Shown: positions 52,802 through 64,000 of the stretch, piece by piece | Layout: the number at the start of each line of letters is the position of its first letter | Position numbering within the stretch: the first letter of the stretch is position 1 | Source of the DNA: Labilibaculum filiforme | Lineage (GTDB): Bacteria; Bacteroidota; Bacteroidia; Bacteroidales; Marinifilaceae | NCBI RefSeq assembly: GCF_002843315.1 | Contig: NZ_MVDD01000018.1 | Span: 1-64,000, forward strand | DNA: 64,000 nt | Direction of reading: 5' to 3' | Made by a program: the position numbers and the translations under genes | Notes under the pieces: model-generated | Databases searched by the model: none | Told to the model about the DNA's origin: nothing | Seen by the model: only the letters and a program-made list of their open reading frames with translations

Positions 52802-53659
52802 CTATATTGTGTTGCGATAACTATTCGGAGTACTGCCCATTATCTCCTTAAACTGACGATTAAAATTAGTGATGGAATTGTAACCCACCATATAACAAAC
52901 TTCTGAAATAGGTATATCTTCCTGCACCAAAAGACGGGAGGCATTACGAACACGTATTTCGTTTAAAAATTGTGTAAAAGACTTATTAGTCATCTTTTTA
53001 AAAAACCTGCAAAACGAATTGCTTGTCATGCAGGCAATATCAGCAACATCATTTAAATTAATATCACTGGAGTAGTTGTCGGAAACGAATTTTATTACTG
53101 AATCCAACCGATCTGAACTATCGGTGGTATATTGCCGCATATCAGAAGAGGATAATATTTTTTTATCCTTAGTAGCGGATAAACGACATAATATATCCAG
53201 AAGTTTAATTAATTGCTGTGCAGGCGATAAATCGATAATTTCTATTAGTTCGTTGTGGAGAGCACTACTAACATTATTACCAAAACTTACTCCATATTTA
53301 GATTGTTCGAACAGATTATTTATTTCAATAAATTCTGCTAAATTAAAAGTTCCTTCTCCTATAAAATCTTTCGAAAACTTAATAACAATTGTCTTGACCT
53401 TATTGGTTTCATCCTGATTATAATAAGAAGCATCATTCCTCCAAAGATGTGGTAGGTAAGGACTTACCAAAACCAATTCCCCCGGATGAAACTGCGAAAC
53501 ACTATCACCGACAAAACGAATACCATTGCTTTTTGATATGTATAAAAGTTCGTACTGATCGTGATAATGCCAAGAGGAATCCAAACAAGGAATTTCTTTT
53601 TTGGTTATTATCACCCTGCCATTCAAAGCACTGTCTGTATTTTTTAATATCAGTTTCAT
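52802..53659 (-). CDS. AraC-family transcriptional regulator
   Basis: This 285-aa regulator has an N-terminal cupin-like sensor region (about residues 15-150), with SSWHYHDQYELLYISKSNGI typical of sugar-sensing AraC proteins. A C-terminal double HTH follows (about 185-283), with DVADIACMTSNSFCRFFKKM and the second helix pair EVCYMVGYNSITNFNRQFKE. It lies between susC, downstream, and the GH2 unit upstream, on the same strand as both. The operator-like site 52695-52732 is just past its stop codon. It is the first candidate for binding that site. Confidence 0.9.
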   Translation of the reverse strand: MKLILKNTDSALNGRVIITKKEIPCLDSSWHYHDQYELLYISKSNGIRFVGDSVSQFHPGELVLVSPYLPHLWRNDASYYNQDETNKVKTIVIKFSKDFIGEGTFNLAEFIEINNLFEQSKYGVSFGNNVSSALHNELIEIIDLSPAQQLIKLLDILCRLSATKDKKILSSSDMRQYTTDSSDRLDSVIKFVSDNYSSDINLNDVADIACMTSNSFCRFFKKMTNKSFTQFLNEIRVRNASRLLVQEDIPISEVCYMVGYNSITNFNRQFKEIMGSTPNSYRNTI

Positions 53660-53783
53660 GAAATCAAGTATCTATCTTTTAAACAACTATCTCCACGTTA
53701 TAGAAACACAATGAATCCAAATGTTATTCTTACAATATAATTAAATTTTATTTGATTTCTCAGCATCCCAATTGCATGATCAA

Positions 53784-53823
53784 ATAAAACAGTCCATTAG
53801 ATTAGGAAACCCAATGGACTGTT
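53784..53823 (-). terminator. Terminator after the VOC-like gene
   Basis: AACAGTCCATT (53788-53798) pairs perfectly with AATGGACTGTT (53813-53823). On the minus strand TTTTATTTG follows. It closes the GH2 unit ahead of the AraC gene. Confidence 0.75.
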
Positions 53824-53847
53824 CTAAACGGCAACTTACACTCTTCT

Positions 53848-54171
53848 TTATAATTCTGTTATCTCCATAAATTCGATAGGAGATCCATTATGCACAATAA
53901 ATGCAACACGAACACCTTCTCCTGGCGAAAATGTATCCACAAGGATTTCTTTTCCTTTCAATGCATCTTCAATATTATCAACCAAATAAGCCACATGTGC
54001 AACATTTTGAAACATTGCTGGCATTGGACTATCAGCATCACATTTCACCCATTCAATACCAAACTCATCCTTACTAAAATCGGTGAAATGAATTTTTCCG
54101 GGTTCGTAAAAACCGTCCCAATTTTTCTCTTCTGTAGTTGGTATTCCTATGTGACTAAATTTATAATTCAT
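53848..54171 (-). CDS. Small VOC/glyoxalase-like protein
   Basis: This 107-aa cytoplasmic protein begins MNYKFSHIGIPTTEEKNWDG and contains VAHVAYLVDNIEDALKGKEI and a PIEFMEITEL end. That is a single-half VOC (glyoxalase fold) pattern, with His and Glu residues at the places where the family binds metal (SHIGI, VAHVAY and EFMEI). It follows the GH2 gene by 24 bases, so it is part of the glycan unit. A role in handling an anhydro-sugar or keto sugar is a guess. Confidence 0.65.
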   Translation of the reverse strand: MNYKFSHIGIPTTEEKNWDGFYEPGKIHFTDFSKDEFGIEWVKCDADSPMPAMFQNVAHVAYLVDNIEDALKGKEILVDTFSPGEGVRVAFIVHNGSPIEFMEITEL

Positions 54172-54195
54172 GCGTATATTTTTTTTAATAAATGA

Positions 54196-57429
<3,234 letters not shown>

Positions 57430-57456
57430 TTAAGTAAGTTTTATTCTGATTAAAGG

Positions 57457-58926
57457 CTAATCAATTTTAAATGTTTCCTCGAATCTCGGCATACTATCCC
57501 GCTTCCATTCAACGCCGGTTTGTTCATCGTGCCACCATATTGGTTGCTGATGAGTTTGGCTCCATTTTTCAGTTTCAGCCACCATTTCTCTCAACATTTC
57601 AGGATATTTAGCACTTAAATCATGTTGCTCATTAATATCCTGATCCAAATTAATCAATTTCCATGGTTCCTGATTAATCCGTAGCACTTTCATTGAATCA
57701 CGGCGAGCTCCAACATCTGTGTATCCGGTTCTGTGACGTAAACAGTAAATATATTCTCCTTTGTGTGAACCTTTGCCATTTTGGAAGTTATCCCACATAT
57801 CTTTACCATCAAGCACTTTATCTGCCGGTATAGTTGCACCAGCCAGTCTGGCAAAAGTAGGGTAGAAATCTATAGCAGAAACAGGTTCGCTGAAGCATTG
57901 TCCGGCTGGAACATTTTTAGGCCAATGGAAAAACATTGGAACTCTGTATCCTCCTTCACAGGCACTTCCTTTTCCTTCTTGAAGTGGATAATTCGTTGCG
58001 CCTTTGCTTAATTTTCCGCCATTATCACTTAAAAATACAATTAGAGTATTTTCGAACTGCTTATTTTCTTTTAAACTCTCTACCAATTTATTAACTCCTC
58101 TGTCAACAGCATATACCATGGCAGCATAGGTTCTTCTTTGTTCATCTTTGATATGAGCAAACTTTTTTAAATCTTCCTCTTTAGCTTGTAATGGAACATG
58201 TGGTGCATTGTAGGCTAAATACAAAAAGAATGGTTTTTCTTTTTCAGAAGCCTCTCCAACAAAACGAACTGCTTCCCGAGTAAGAGCATCAGTTATGTAT
58301 TCTGTTTCTCGAACCTCTTTTCCATTGTGTTCTAAGGGAACAAGATATTCAAAAATTACCTTTTTCCCGGCCTTCTTTTGATTTTCATATTTAGCTCGAT
58401 ACTCTTCAGGAAAATACTCATGTCCTCCTCCTAAAAAACCGTAAAAATCATCAAATCCACGATTATTTGGATGATATTTTGAAACTGAACCCAAATGCCA
58501 TTTACCAAGCGCCCCTGTGTAATAACCTTTATCTTGAAGAATTTTACTAATAAAGGTTTCATTGGTAGAAATACCTTCTCCTATTGTTTCGCAATTGGGA
58601 GGAAGATTAAATTGAGCTCCCATTAGATGTGGATATCGCCCTGTCATTATACTAGCACGACTTGGCCCACAAAAAGGATGTGTTACGTAGGCCGAAGAAA
58701 ACACAGTTCCGTTTTCAGCCAACTTATCCAAAGAAGGAGTTGTAATATCTTTGGATCCATTAAAACCAACATCGGAATATCCTAAATCATCGCACAAAAC
58801 AACCAAAATATTAGGGCGTGCATCTTTTTCTTTCTTTTCTACTGTTCCCTTACAACTTGCGGTAAACAACAATAGACCTAAACAGGCTACTTTACTGATA
58901 TTCAATAACGAAATCATTTTTTTCAT
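57457..58926 (-). CDS. S1 sulfatase, arylsulfatase-like (S1_19-like), lipoprotein
   Basis: This sulfatase (489 aa from ATG 58926) has a lipoprotein signal ending LFTASC. The motif is Cys-Gly-Pro-Ser-Arg in HPFCGPSRASIMTGRYP (Cys86 by this start). Metal-binding CDDLGYSDVGFNG and TGALGKWHLGS are intact. An upstream GTG at 58953 would give 9 more residues, but ATG 58926 gives a usual lipoprotein start. It precedes the GH2 gene in the same unit. Its 5' region (58954-59125) contains overlapping hairpins that may tune its expression. Confidence 0.88.
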   Translation of the reverse strand: MKKMISLLNISKVACLGLLLFTASCKGTVEKKEKDARPNILVVLCDDLGYSDVGFNGSKDITTPSLDKLAENGTVFSSAYVTHPFCGPSRASIMTGRYPHLMGAQFNLPPNCETIGEGISTNETFISKILQDKGYYTGALGKWHLGSVSKYHPNNRGFDDFYGFLGGGHEYFPEEYRAKYENQKKAGKKVIFEYLVPLEHNGKEVRETEYITDALTREAVRFVGEASEKEKPFFLYLAYNAPHVPLQAKEEDLKKFAHIKDEQRRTYAAMVYAVDRGVNKLVESLKENKQFENTLIVFLSDNGGKLSKGATNYPLQEGKGSACEGGYRVPMFFHWPKNVPAGQCFSEPVSAIDFYPTFARLAGATIPADKVLDGKDMWDNFQNGKGSHKGEYIYCLRHRTGYTDVGARRDSMKVLRINQEPWKLINLDQDINEQHDLSAKYPEMLREMVAETEKWSQTHQQPIWWHDEQTGVEWKRDSMPRFEETFKID

Positions 58927-59008
58927 ATACTTTAAAGGAAAAATCATCTTCACAAACGATTGAATTTATAAGGAGATAAATAGTTATTTTCTCTATTGAA
59001 AAGATCCA

Positions 59009-59082
59009 CAAATGGCTGTTTACAGATAGCTCTTTATGGAGTGTTTAGCCATTTGGAAAATGAAAGGTTTCCCAAATGGCTA
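59009..59082 (-). promoter_or_regulatory. Three copies of AGCCATTTGG able to form alternative hairpins
   Basis: CAAATGGCT (59009-59017), TAGCCATTTGG (59046-59056) and CCAAATGGCTA (59072-59082) overlap in pairing potential. The middle copy can pair with either outer copy, but not both. It lies between the KDG kinase stop and the sulfatase start. No strong T run follows either hairpin, so attenuation is only a possibility. Confidence 0.5.
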
Positions 59083-59125
59083 CTAGTGGATTTTTTAAAC
59101 CTTAATCGGTTTAAATAGCTTGTTA

Positions 59126-60217
59126 TTATCGTACAACTCTTCCTGAACCAGAACCACCCATTAGAGATTCTACTTCGGCTCGAGAAGAATAATTAAAATC
59201 ACCATTAATGGAATGACATAAGCAGGATGCTGCAACAGCAAAACGTATCGTTTTTTCAGAATTGGCCAGATCTGGCGTATTTAAGGCATAAACCAAAGCC
59301 GCGCCAAAAGAATCTCCACCACCTACTCTATCAATTATTGACTTAATTTCATAAGGAGTATACTTACCATTGGTTAATGGAGCAAAATGTGATGTTTGAG
59401 TTGCAGCATCGTAAAGCATCGCACCCCAATTATTGTGAGTAGCCGAAATGCTTTCCCGCAAGGTAATCGCCACTTTTTTTACATTTGGAAATTGTCGAAC
59501 AATCTCTTTTGCTACATCCGTGTACTTTGCCACATCCAACTTACCACCCTCTATATCTGTGTTTTCTGCCGAAATTCCTAACACATCGTGAGCATCTTCT
59601 TCATTGGCAATCACCACATCAACAAAAGGAAGAATTGCACGCATTGTTTTTTGAGCTAAATCGGTTGCCGAAGTTCCAGACTGCCATTGCCACAATTTTT
59701 TCCTGAAATTCAAATCACAGGAAACAGATAAACCTTTTTCCTTAGCAGTTCGAACGGCTATTTCGGTTGCATTAGCCGCTATTTCCGATAGAGAAGGAGT
59801 AATTCCTGTTGTATGTAACCATTGCGCATCTGCAAAAAGAGTTCGCCAATCGTATTCCTCTCCATGTGTTAATGATATAGCCGAATAATCTCTGTCGTAC
59901 ATTACCCGACTAGGTCTTTGATTGGCTCCGCGCTCTACAAAATACAAACCAAATCGACCATGTTTTACTCTTTTAATTCCCGACACATCAACATCTATCC
60001 CTTTTAAAACAGATAAACAAGCATCTGTCATTTCATTATCTGGGAGTGCAGTTACAAACTTCACCTTTCCTCCCAACATAGCAATCGATGCTGCAACATT
60101 AGCTTCTGCTCCAGCAAAAGTCATATCAAGCTTTCCTGGCATACTCTGTTGAAAACGTTGAAAATTTTCTGGGCAGATTCGTCCCATTATTTCACCAAAT
60201 GTTATTATTGTTTTCAT
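59126..60217 (-). CDS. kdgK: 2-keto-3-deoxy-sugar-acid kinase (PfkB family)
   Basis: This kinase (363 aa from ATG 60217) belongs to the PfkB family. It has the N-terminal DMTFAGAEANVAASIAMLGG block and the catalytic GGGDSFGAALVYAL motif with the base Asp. It resembles KDG kinases with the sugar-acid binding GANQRPSRVMYDRDYS region. A GTG at 60238 would add seven residues and is not preferred. It feeds the next enzyme in the order cycloisomerase, kinase, aldolase. The expected product is 2-keto-3-deoxy-6-phosphogalactonate or -gluconate. Confidence 0.9.
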   Translation of the reverse strand: MKTIITFGEIMGRICPENFQRFQQSMPGKLDMTFAGAEANVAASIAMLGGKVKFVTALPDNEMTDACLSVLKGIDVDVSGIKRVKHGRFGLYFVERGANQRPSRVMYDRDYSAISLTHGEEYDWRTLFADAQWLHTTGITPSLSEIAANATEIAVRTAKEKGLSVSCDLNFRKKLWQWQSGTSATDLAQKTMRAILPFVDVVIANEEDAHDVLGISAENTDIEGGKLDVAKYTDVAKEIVRQFPNVKKVAITLRESISATHNNWGAMLYDAATQTSHFAPLTNGKYTPYEIKSIIDRVGGGDSFGAALVYALNTPDLANSEKTIRFAVAASCLCHSINGDFNYSSRAEVESLMGGSGSGRVVR

Positions 60218-60283
60218 TGTATATGATATTTGACTCACAACTTGACGGTTATACTAAACCAAACAAAGCCTGAATTATTCGTA

Positions 60284-60955
60284 TTATTTTCTAATCTTGC
60301 TAATTAAATCTCTAATTTCTCTAGCATTATTTGTTATTGTATCCCAATCCTCCGCTTGAATAAGAGGGCGTTTAGCTACCCAAGATCCACCTATCGCGGT
60401 AATTAAAGAAGACTCCAAATAAGATGGAGCATTATTAATATTACATCCTCCCAAAGGAATAAATGTTAATCCTAAATATTGATAAGGAGCCACCATATTC
60501 GTTAAGTGTTCCATTCCTCCAGAGGTTTCAGCAGGAAAATATTTTAGCACTCTACATCCCTGTTCAACAGCAACTTCAATATCCGAAGGAGTCATAATTC
60601 CTGGAGCAAAAGACAAGCCCTGTTTATAAGCGGCTGCAATCACTTTCGGATTACAACCTGGAGAAACAGCAAAGTCAGCTCCAAGATCAGCAACAGCCTT
60701 CACCTGATCGACTGTTAACACAGTTCCAAAACCCAAATTAATTTCAGGAACTTCCTTTTTTATTAAGCGAGCAGCATCCATTGCAACTGGAGTGCGAAGT
60801 GTTAATTCTATTGCATCAACTCCTCCTTTAAGAAGGGCCTGAGCAACAGGAACAGCATGTTTTAACTCATCAATAACCAAAACGGCAATAATACCGCAAT
60901 CATCAATTCTTCTAATTATTTCAGGCGCCATGGCGCGTTGTGCAATAGGTTGCAT
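60284..60955 (-). CDS. eda: KDPG/KDPGal aldolase
   Basis: This 223-aa class I aldolase splits the phosphorylated 2-keto-3-deoxy sugar acid to pyruvate and glyceraldehyde-3-phosphate. The Schiff-base lysine is Lys138 in CRVLKYFPAETSGG. The conserved base is Glu50 in DAIELTLRTP. The glycine loops SPGCNPKVI and FIPLGGCN are intact. The start could be ATG 60955 or the in-frame ATG 60931. It lies between the ALDH and KDG kinase genes, one operon. Confidence 0.92.
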   Translation of the reverse strand: MQPIAQRAMAPEIIRRIDDCGIIAVLVIDELKHAVPVAQALLKGGVDAIELTLRTPVAMDAARLIKKEVPEINLGFGTVLTVDQVKAVADLGADFAVSPGCNPKVIAAAYKQGLSFAPGIMTPSDIEVAVEQGCRVLKYFPAETSGGMEHLTNMVAPYQYLGLTFIPLGGCNINNAPSYLESSLITAIGGSWVAKRPLIQAEDWDTITNNAREIRDLISKIRK

Positions 60956-60987
60956 ATTATCTTTTTAAAAAATTTACTCCAAAAACC

Positions 60988-62424
60988 TTACAATGCTGTT
61001 GTAATTCTCTTTTTCACTAAGTAATCGTTCAAAGCCAAATAAGAACAATCATGTCCAATACCACTTTCCTTTATTCCGCCATGTGGTAAATAAATTGCAT
61101 ACTTCACTCCATTTATCTGCACTTCACCAAAATCAAGTCCCTCGGAAAACATTCTAAGATCCTTTTCATTTCTAGAGAATACATAGGAAACCAATCCATA
61201 CTCGGTATTATTACCCAGTTCAAGTGCTTCTTCGTTTGTAGAAAACTTCATCATAGCAGCAACAGGTCCAAAAATCTCTTCTTTAAAACAGCGCATCTCA
61301 GTGGTAAGTCCAGTTATTATAGTTGGTTCTATAAAATTACCGAGCTCTTTTCCTAACGGAATTCCTCCTCCAAGCTCTAAAGTCGCACCATTAGCAACAT
61401 CATCTTTCACCATTTTAAAAATTCGCTCCCTGTCTTTTCGAGTTACTAAAGGTCCCATATCTGGTTTTTCATCAAAGCCAAAACCTACTTTCACCTTTTT
61501 TGCTTTCGCAATAAACATCTCTAAAAAAGCATCGTACACTTTTTCATGAATTAGAAATCGATTGGGAGCAACACAAATCTGACCACAATTTCCATATTTA
61601 AGAGCAATACCAATATTTGTAGCTATTTCAAGGTCCGCATCTTCGCAAACAATAAAAGGTGCATTTCCACCTAATTCCATGCTAACATGCTTTACGGAAG
61701 TTGCAGAATCAGCCATTACCTGACGACCCGATTGAGAAGAACCAATCATGGTTAAAACTTTTGGAATTTTACTCGTAGTCATTGTGTAAGCTACTTCACT
61801 AACAGGACCGCTAATAAAATTTATTACTCCAGCAGGAAAATTCATATTGTATAGAATCTCTCCAAGCACATACGATGATAAAGAAGTTAAGCCAGAAGGC
61901 TTAATAATTATTGAACATCCTGCAGCTAAAGCCGGACCAATTTTATATCCAACATTTAAAAGTGGAAAATTCCAGGCTAAATAAGCTACTGCCACTCCTG
62001 CAGGCTGATTCACCATTTTATGACGATGCGTATTCTCAATGTCAGGAATTATTTCATCGTGCATATTTCGCATAGCACCTGGATAAAACTCCAATGCATT
62101 TACAATCGACTCAATATCTTCCCATGCCGCATCGTAAGATTTTCCCATCTCCATAACAACTGCCTTACGTAAAAGATCATCGTTTTTTAATACCTCTTCA
62201 CGTAATTTCATCATCCAAACCGTACGCTCTTTTAACGATAACTTCGACCAATATCGGAAGCCCTTTTGCGCCTCCTCCAATGCCAATTCAGCATCTTCTT
62301 TACCAGCCCAAGCTAGAGTTCCAACTACTTCTTCGGTTGCAGGACAAATAACATCTTTTTTAGCTCCAGAAATTGAGTCACGTAACTCACCACCTATGTA
62401 TAATTTTTTATATCCAAAGTTCAT
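60988..62424 (-). CDS. Aldehyde dehydrogenase, probably 3,6-anhydrogalactose dehydrogenase
   Basis: This 478-aa NAD(P)-dependent aldehyde dehydrogenase has Asn152, Lys175 (IIKPSG), Glu250 (SMELGGNAPF) and the nucleophile Cys284 (NCGQICVAPNRF) in place. The family is broad: succinate-semialdehyde, lactaldehyde and sugar dehydrogenases are possible. Its neighbours are an enolase-type cycloisomerase and KDG kinase/aldolase, the set known for 3,6-anhydrogalactose, and no other aldehyde route is present. The product would be 3,6-anhydrogalactonate. It is 19 bases from the enolase gene. Confidence 0.8.
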   Translation of the reverse strand: MNFGYKKLYIGGELRDSISGAKKDVICPATEEVVGTLAWAGKEDAELALEEAQKGFRYWSKLSLKERTVWMMKLREEVLKNDDLLRKAVVMEMGKSYDAAWEDIESIVNALEFYPGAMRNMHDEIIPDIENTHRHKMVNQPAGVAVAYLAWNFPLLNVGYKIGPALAAGCSIIIKPSGLTSLSSYVLGEILYNMNFPAGVINFISGPVSEVAYTMTTSKIPKVLTMIGSSQSGRQVMADSATSVKHVSMELGGNAPFIVCEDADLEIATNIGIALKYGNCGQICVAPNRFLIHEKVYDAFLEMFIAKAKKVKVGFGFDEKPDMGPLVTRKDRERIFKMVKDDVANGATLELGGGIPLGKELGNFIEPTIITGLTTEMRCFKEEIFGPVAAMMKFSTNEEALELGNNTEYGLVSYVFSRNEKDLRMFSEGLDFGEVQINGVKYAIYLPHGGIKESGIGHDCSYLALNDYLVKKRITTAL

Positions 62425-62443
62425 ATCTAGTCTTTTAAATAGA

Positions 62444-63574
62444 TTATTTTAACGCATATTTATGTACAGCATCTTCATTCAACTCAAAACCTAAACCAGG
62501 TTGATCACTTATTTTAATTTTTCCATCCTTCATTACCATATCGGTAGAAGTTAATTCTTCACGAAGTGCATTTTCCGTTCTGTCGTATTCCAATAAACAA
62601 TTTGGTGTTCGTAAACGACCTGGTAAAATATCTAAATTACTCACAAAATGAAGTGCTGCCGATATGGCAATACCAGTACCCCAAGTGTGTGGAATCAACT
62701 CAACACCGTAAACCGATGCTAAAACTGCAATCCGTTTGGCTTCGGTTAATCCTCCCGAAGCACATATATCCGGTTGTACTATATCCACACAATTAGACTT
62801 TAATAAGGTCTGAAATCCAAAACGGAGGTATTCACATTCTCCGCCAGAAATTGGAATTGTAGTTTTCGATCTTAATTCAGCATATTGCTCATAACATTCA
62901 GGAGATAAAGGCTCCTCAAACCAAGCAATATCGTATTGTTCAACTGCATTAGCTAACTGTATTGCTTCTCGCAAGTTATAGGCATGATTGGAGTCAATGG
63001 CGAGCTTGATATCTGGACCAATAGCCTCCCGAACTCTTTTCACATACTCTACGTCCTCCTCAATGCTAAGACCAACTTTCATTTTCATGGCATTGAATCC
63101 CATTTCTACATATAATTTAGCCTCTTCAACCAACTTATCGCCCAAATCATTACAATGAGTATAATACATTCCTGTTGCATAAGGCGTAATAAAATCACGT
63201 TTTTTACCCCCTAATAACAAATGTACTGGCTGTTCTAATATCTTCCCCTTTAAATCCCACAATGCTACATCAATCGCACTAATTGAAGCAACAAGAACTC
63301 CTCTTCTAGCATAATCTAGTGTGCGACGATACATTGTGCTCCATATTGTTTCCGTTTCTAAAGGATTCATTCCAATTAGAAATGGGGTAAGATGCTCAAT
63401 TCCAGCTTTAATTACACCAGCAGGACCATATCCTTCTCCCCAACCTACATGACCGGTATCACTTGTTACTTTTACAATACAAATACGCCTTTCAGCATAT
63501 TCCCACTGCGAAAAGTAGAAGCTTTCATCCAATTTATCTGCAAGTACAAAACTCTCTATTGACTTTATTTTCAT
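62444..63574 (-). CDS. Enolase-superfamily sugar-acid enzyme, probably 3,6-anhydrogalactonate cycloisomerase
   Basis: This 376-aa protein belongs to the mandelate racemase branch of the enolase superfamily. Metal ligands are Asp194 (LAIDSNHAY), Glu220 (AWFEEPLSP) and Glu246 (SGGECEYL). Catalytic bases are Lys164 and Lys166 (NAMKMKVG) and His296 (LIPHTWGTG). The known anhydrogalactonate cycloisomerase has catalytic residues I recall at the same positions, Lys166 and His296. The reaction opens the anhydro ring to give 2-keto-3-deoxygalactonate. Other sugar-acid dehydratases are possible. It follows the RhaT-like gene by 31 bases. Confidence 0.8.
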   Translation of the reverse strand: MKIKSIESFVLADKLDESFYFSQWEYAERRICIVKVTSDTGHVGWGEGYGPAGVIKAGIEHLTPFLIGMNPLETETIWSTMYRRTLDYARRGVLVASISAIDVALWDLKGKILEQPVHLLLGGKKRDFITPYATGMYYTHCNDLGDKLVEEAKLYVEMGFNAMKMKVGLSIEEDVEYVKRVREAIGPDIKLAIDSNHAYNLREAIQLANAVEQYDIAWFEEPLSPECYEQYAELRSKTTIPISGGECEYLRFGFQTLLKSNCVDIVQPDICASGGLTEAKRIAVLASVYGVELIPHTWGTGIAISAALHFVSNLDILPGRLRTPNCLLEYDRTENALREELTSTDMVMKDGKIKISDQPGLGFELNEDAVHKYALK

Positions 63575-63605
63575 AGCCTAATTCTAATACAACAACTAAT
63601 TACTT

Positions 63606-64000
63606 TTACACGACACCATTAGAATACCCTAAAACAACCGTTGCAATAATAAGTACTAACAAACCAACAAGCAGGTAATTAAAAGCTTGTTTTGCCCCTA
63701 CCCATTCCTTATTTAAGTAGGCCCAAACATTACTCACAACGAGTGAAACACCAAGTAAAATTGGCCAGCCAATAATAGGCCCCATATTTCCCATCAAAGT
63801 TGCACCTTGCCCATAAACACCCAAAGCACCAAACCAAAGCAAGCCAGCCCCAACTGACCAAACGTATGCTTTTCCCGACTTAGGAACAGAAAATGAACTC
63901 CAACTTTTATTTTTGAAGAGTAAAATGATTGCATATCCAGCATTCATTAAATAAGCACCTATCAGTACCACTACCCAAATAGCTAAACTACTATTCCGCG
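63606..64000 (-). CDS. RhaT-like sugar/proton symporter, partial
   Basis: The reading frame is open to the right edge and continues beyond it, so only the C-terminal part (at least 131 codons, no start seen) is present. It has three or four membrane segments, including WVVVLIGAYLMNAGYAIILL and IIGWPILLGVSLVVSNVWAY, and ends LIIATVVLGYSNGVV. The pattern matches RhaT, the L-rhamnose/proton symporter family. In this operon the imported sugar may be anhydrogalactose or galactose rather than rhamnose. Confidence 0.8.
   Translation of the reverse strand, partial: RNSSLAIWVVVLIGAYLMNAGYAIILLFKNKSWSSFSVPKSGKAYVWSVGAGLLWFGALGVYGQGATLMGNMGPIIGWPILLGVSLVVSNVWAYLNKEWVGAKQAFNYLLVGLLVLIIATVVLGYSNGVV

Noticed and set aside
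53890-54195. Plus-strand frame of 101 codons opposite the VOC-like gene
   Set aside because: Antisense shadow of a better-supported gene, with a composition rich in Asn, Ile and Cys and no family match.

Overview
The window reads as chromosomal DNA of a marine, fermentative Bacteroidota (Bacteroidales/Marinilabiliales type). The signs are SusC/SusD genes, an RprXY two-component pair, TAnnTTTG-type -7 promoter elements, low GC, and lysine fermentation next to sulfated-galactan catabolism. The lineage is inferred from gene content and was not confirmed by a database search. I see no rRNA, CRISPR array or intact insertion sequence. The only mobile-element trace is a RAYT transposase remnant with REP-like palindromes at the left edge.

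Region 1 (about 0.6-15.6 kb, minus strand) is a 14-gene operon for fermentation of lysine to butyrate and acetyl-CoA. In transcription order it holds CoA-transferase subunit A, kal, kce, kdd, kamA, kamB, kamC, kamD, kamE, CoA-transferase subunit B, thiolase, bcd, etfB and etfA. A -7 element lies upstream at 15606-15613 and a terminator follows at 634-673. Its spacers are full of degenerate mirrored repeats.

Region 2 (16.1-32.3 kb) is housekeeping. It holds two small membrane or protease genes, an acyltransferase, three small proteins each followed by a hairpin, rprX-rprY, acpP-fabF-rnc divergent from purN, an M23 peptidase, two tandem YitT genes, leuS and a tRNA-Arg(CCG). An orphan promoter and terminator pair at 22.5-22.6 kb suggests a small RNA of about 90 nt.

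Region 3 (32.3 kb to the right edge, nearly all minus strand) is a polysaccharide-utilization locus. It has four S1 sulfatases, two GH127 enzymes, a GH2 beta-galactosidase, SusC/SusD, an AraC regulator, a divergent TPR-transmembrane-HTH regulator, a Tat-exported FAD oxidoreductase, and lipoproteins. It also has a full set matching the 3,6-anhydrogalactose route: aldehyde dehydrogenase, enolase-superfamily cycloisomerase, KDG kinase and KDPG aldolase, plus a RhaT-like transporter cut by the window end. GH127, GH2, sulfatases and this route together point to carrageenan-type galactan, with exo-acting enzymes feeding pyruvate and glyceraldehyde-3-phosphate into glycolysis. No endo-carrageenase is visible here. 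A shared 38-bp operator-like sequence upstream of the susC gene and of one sulfatase gene suggests one regulator controls both units.
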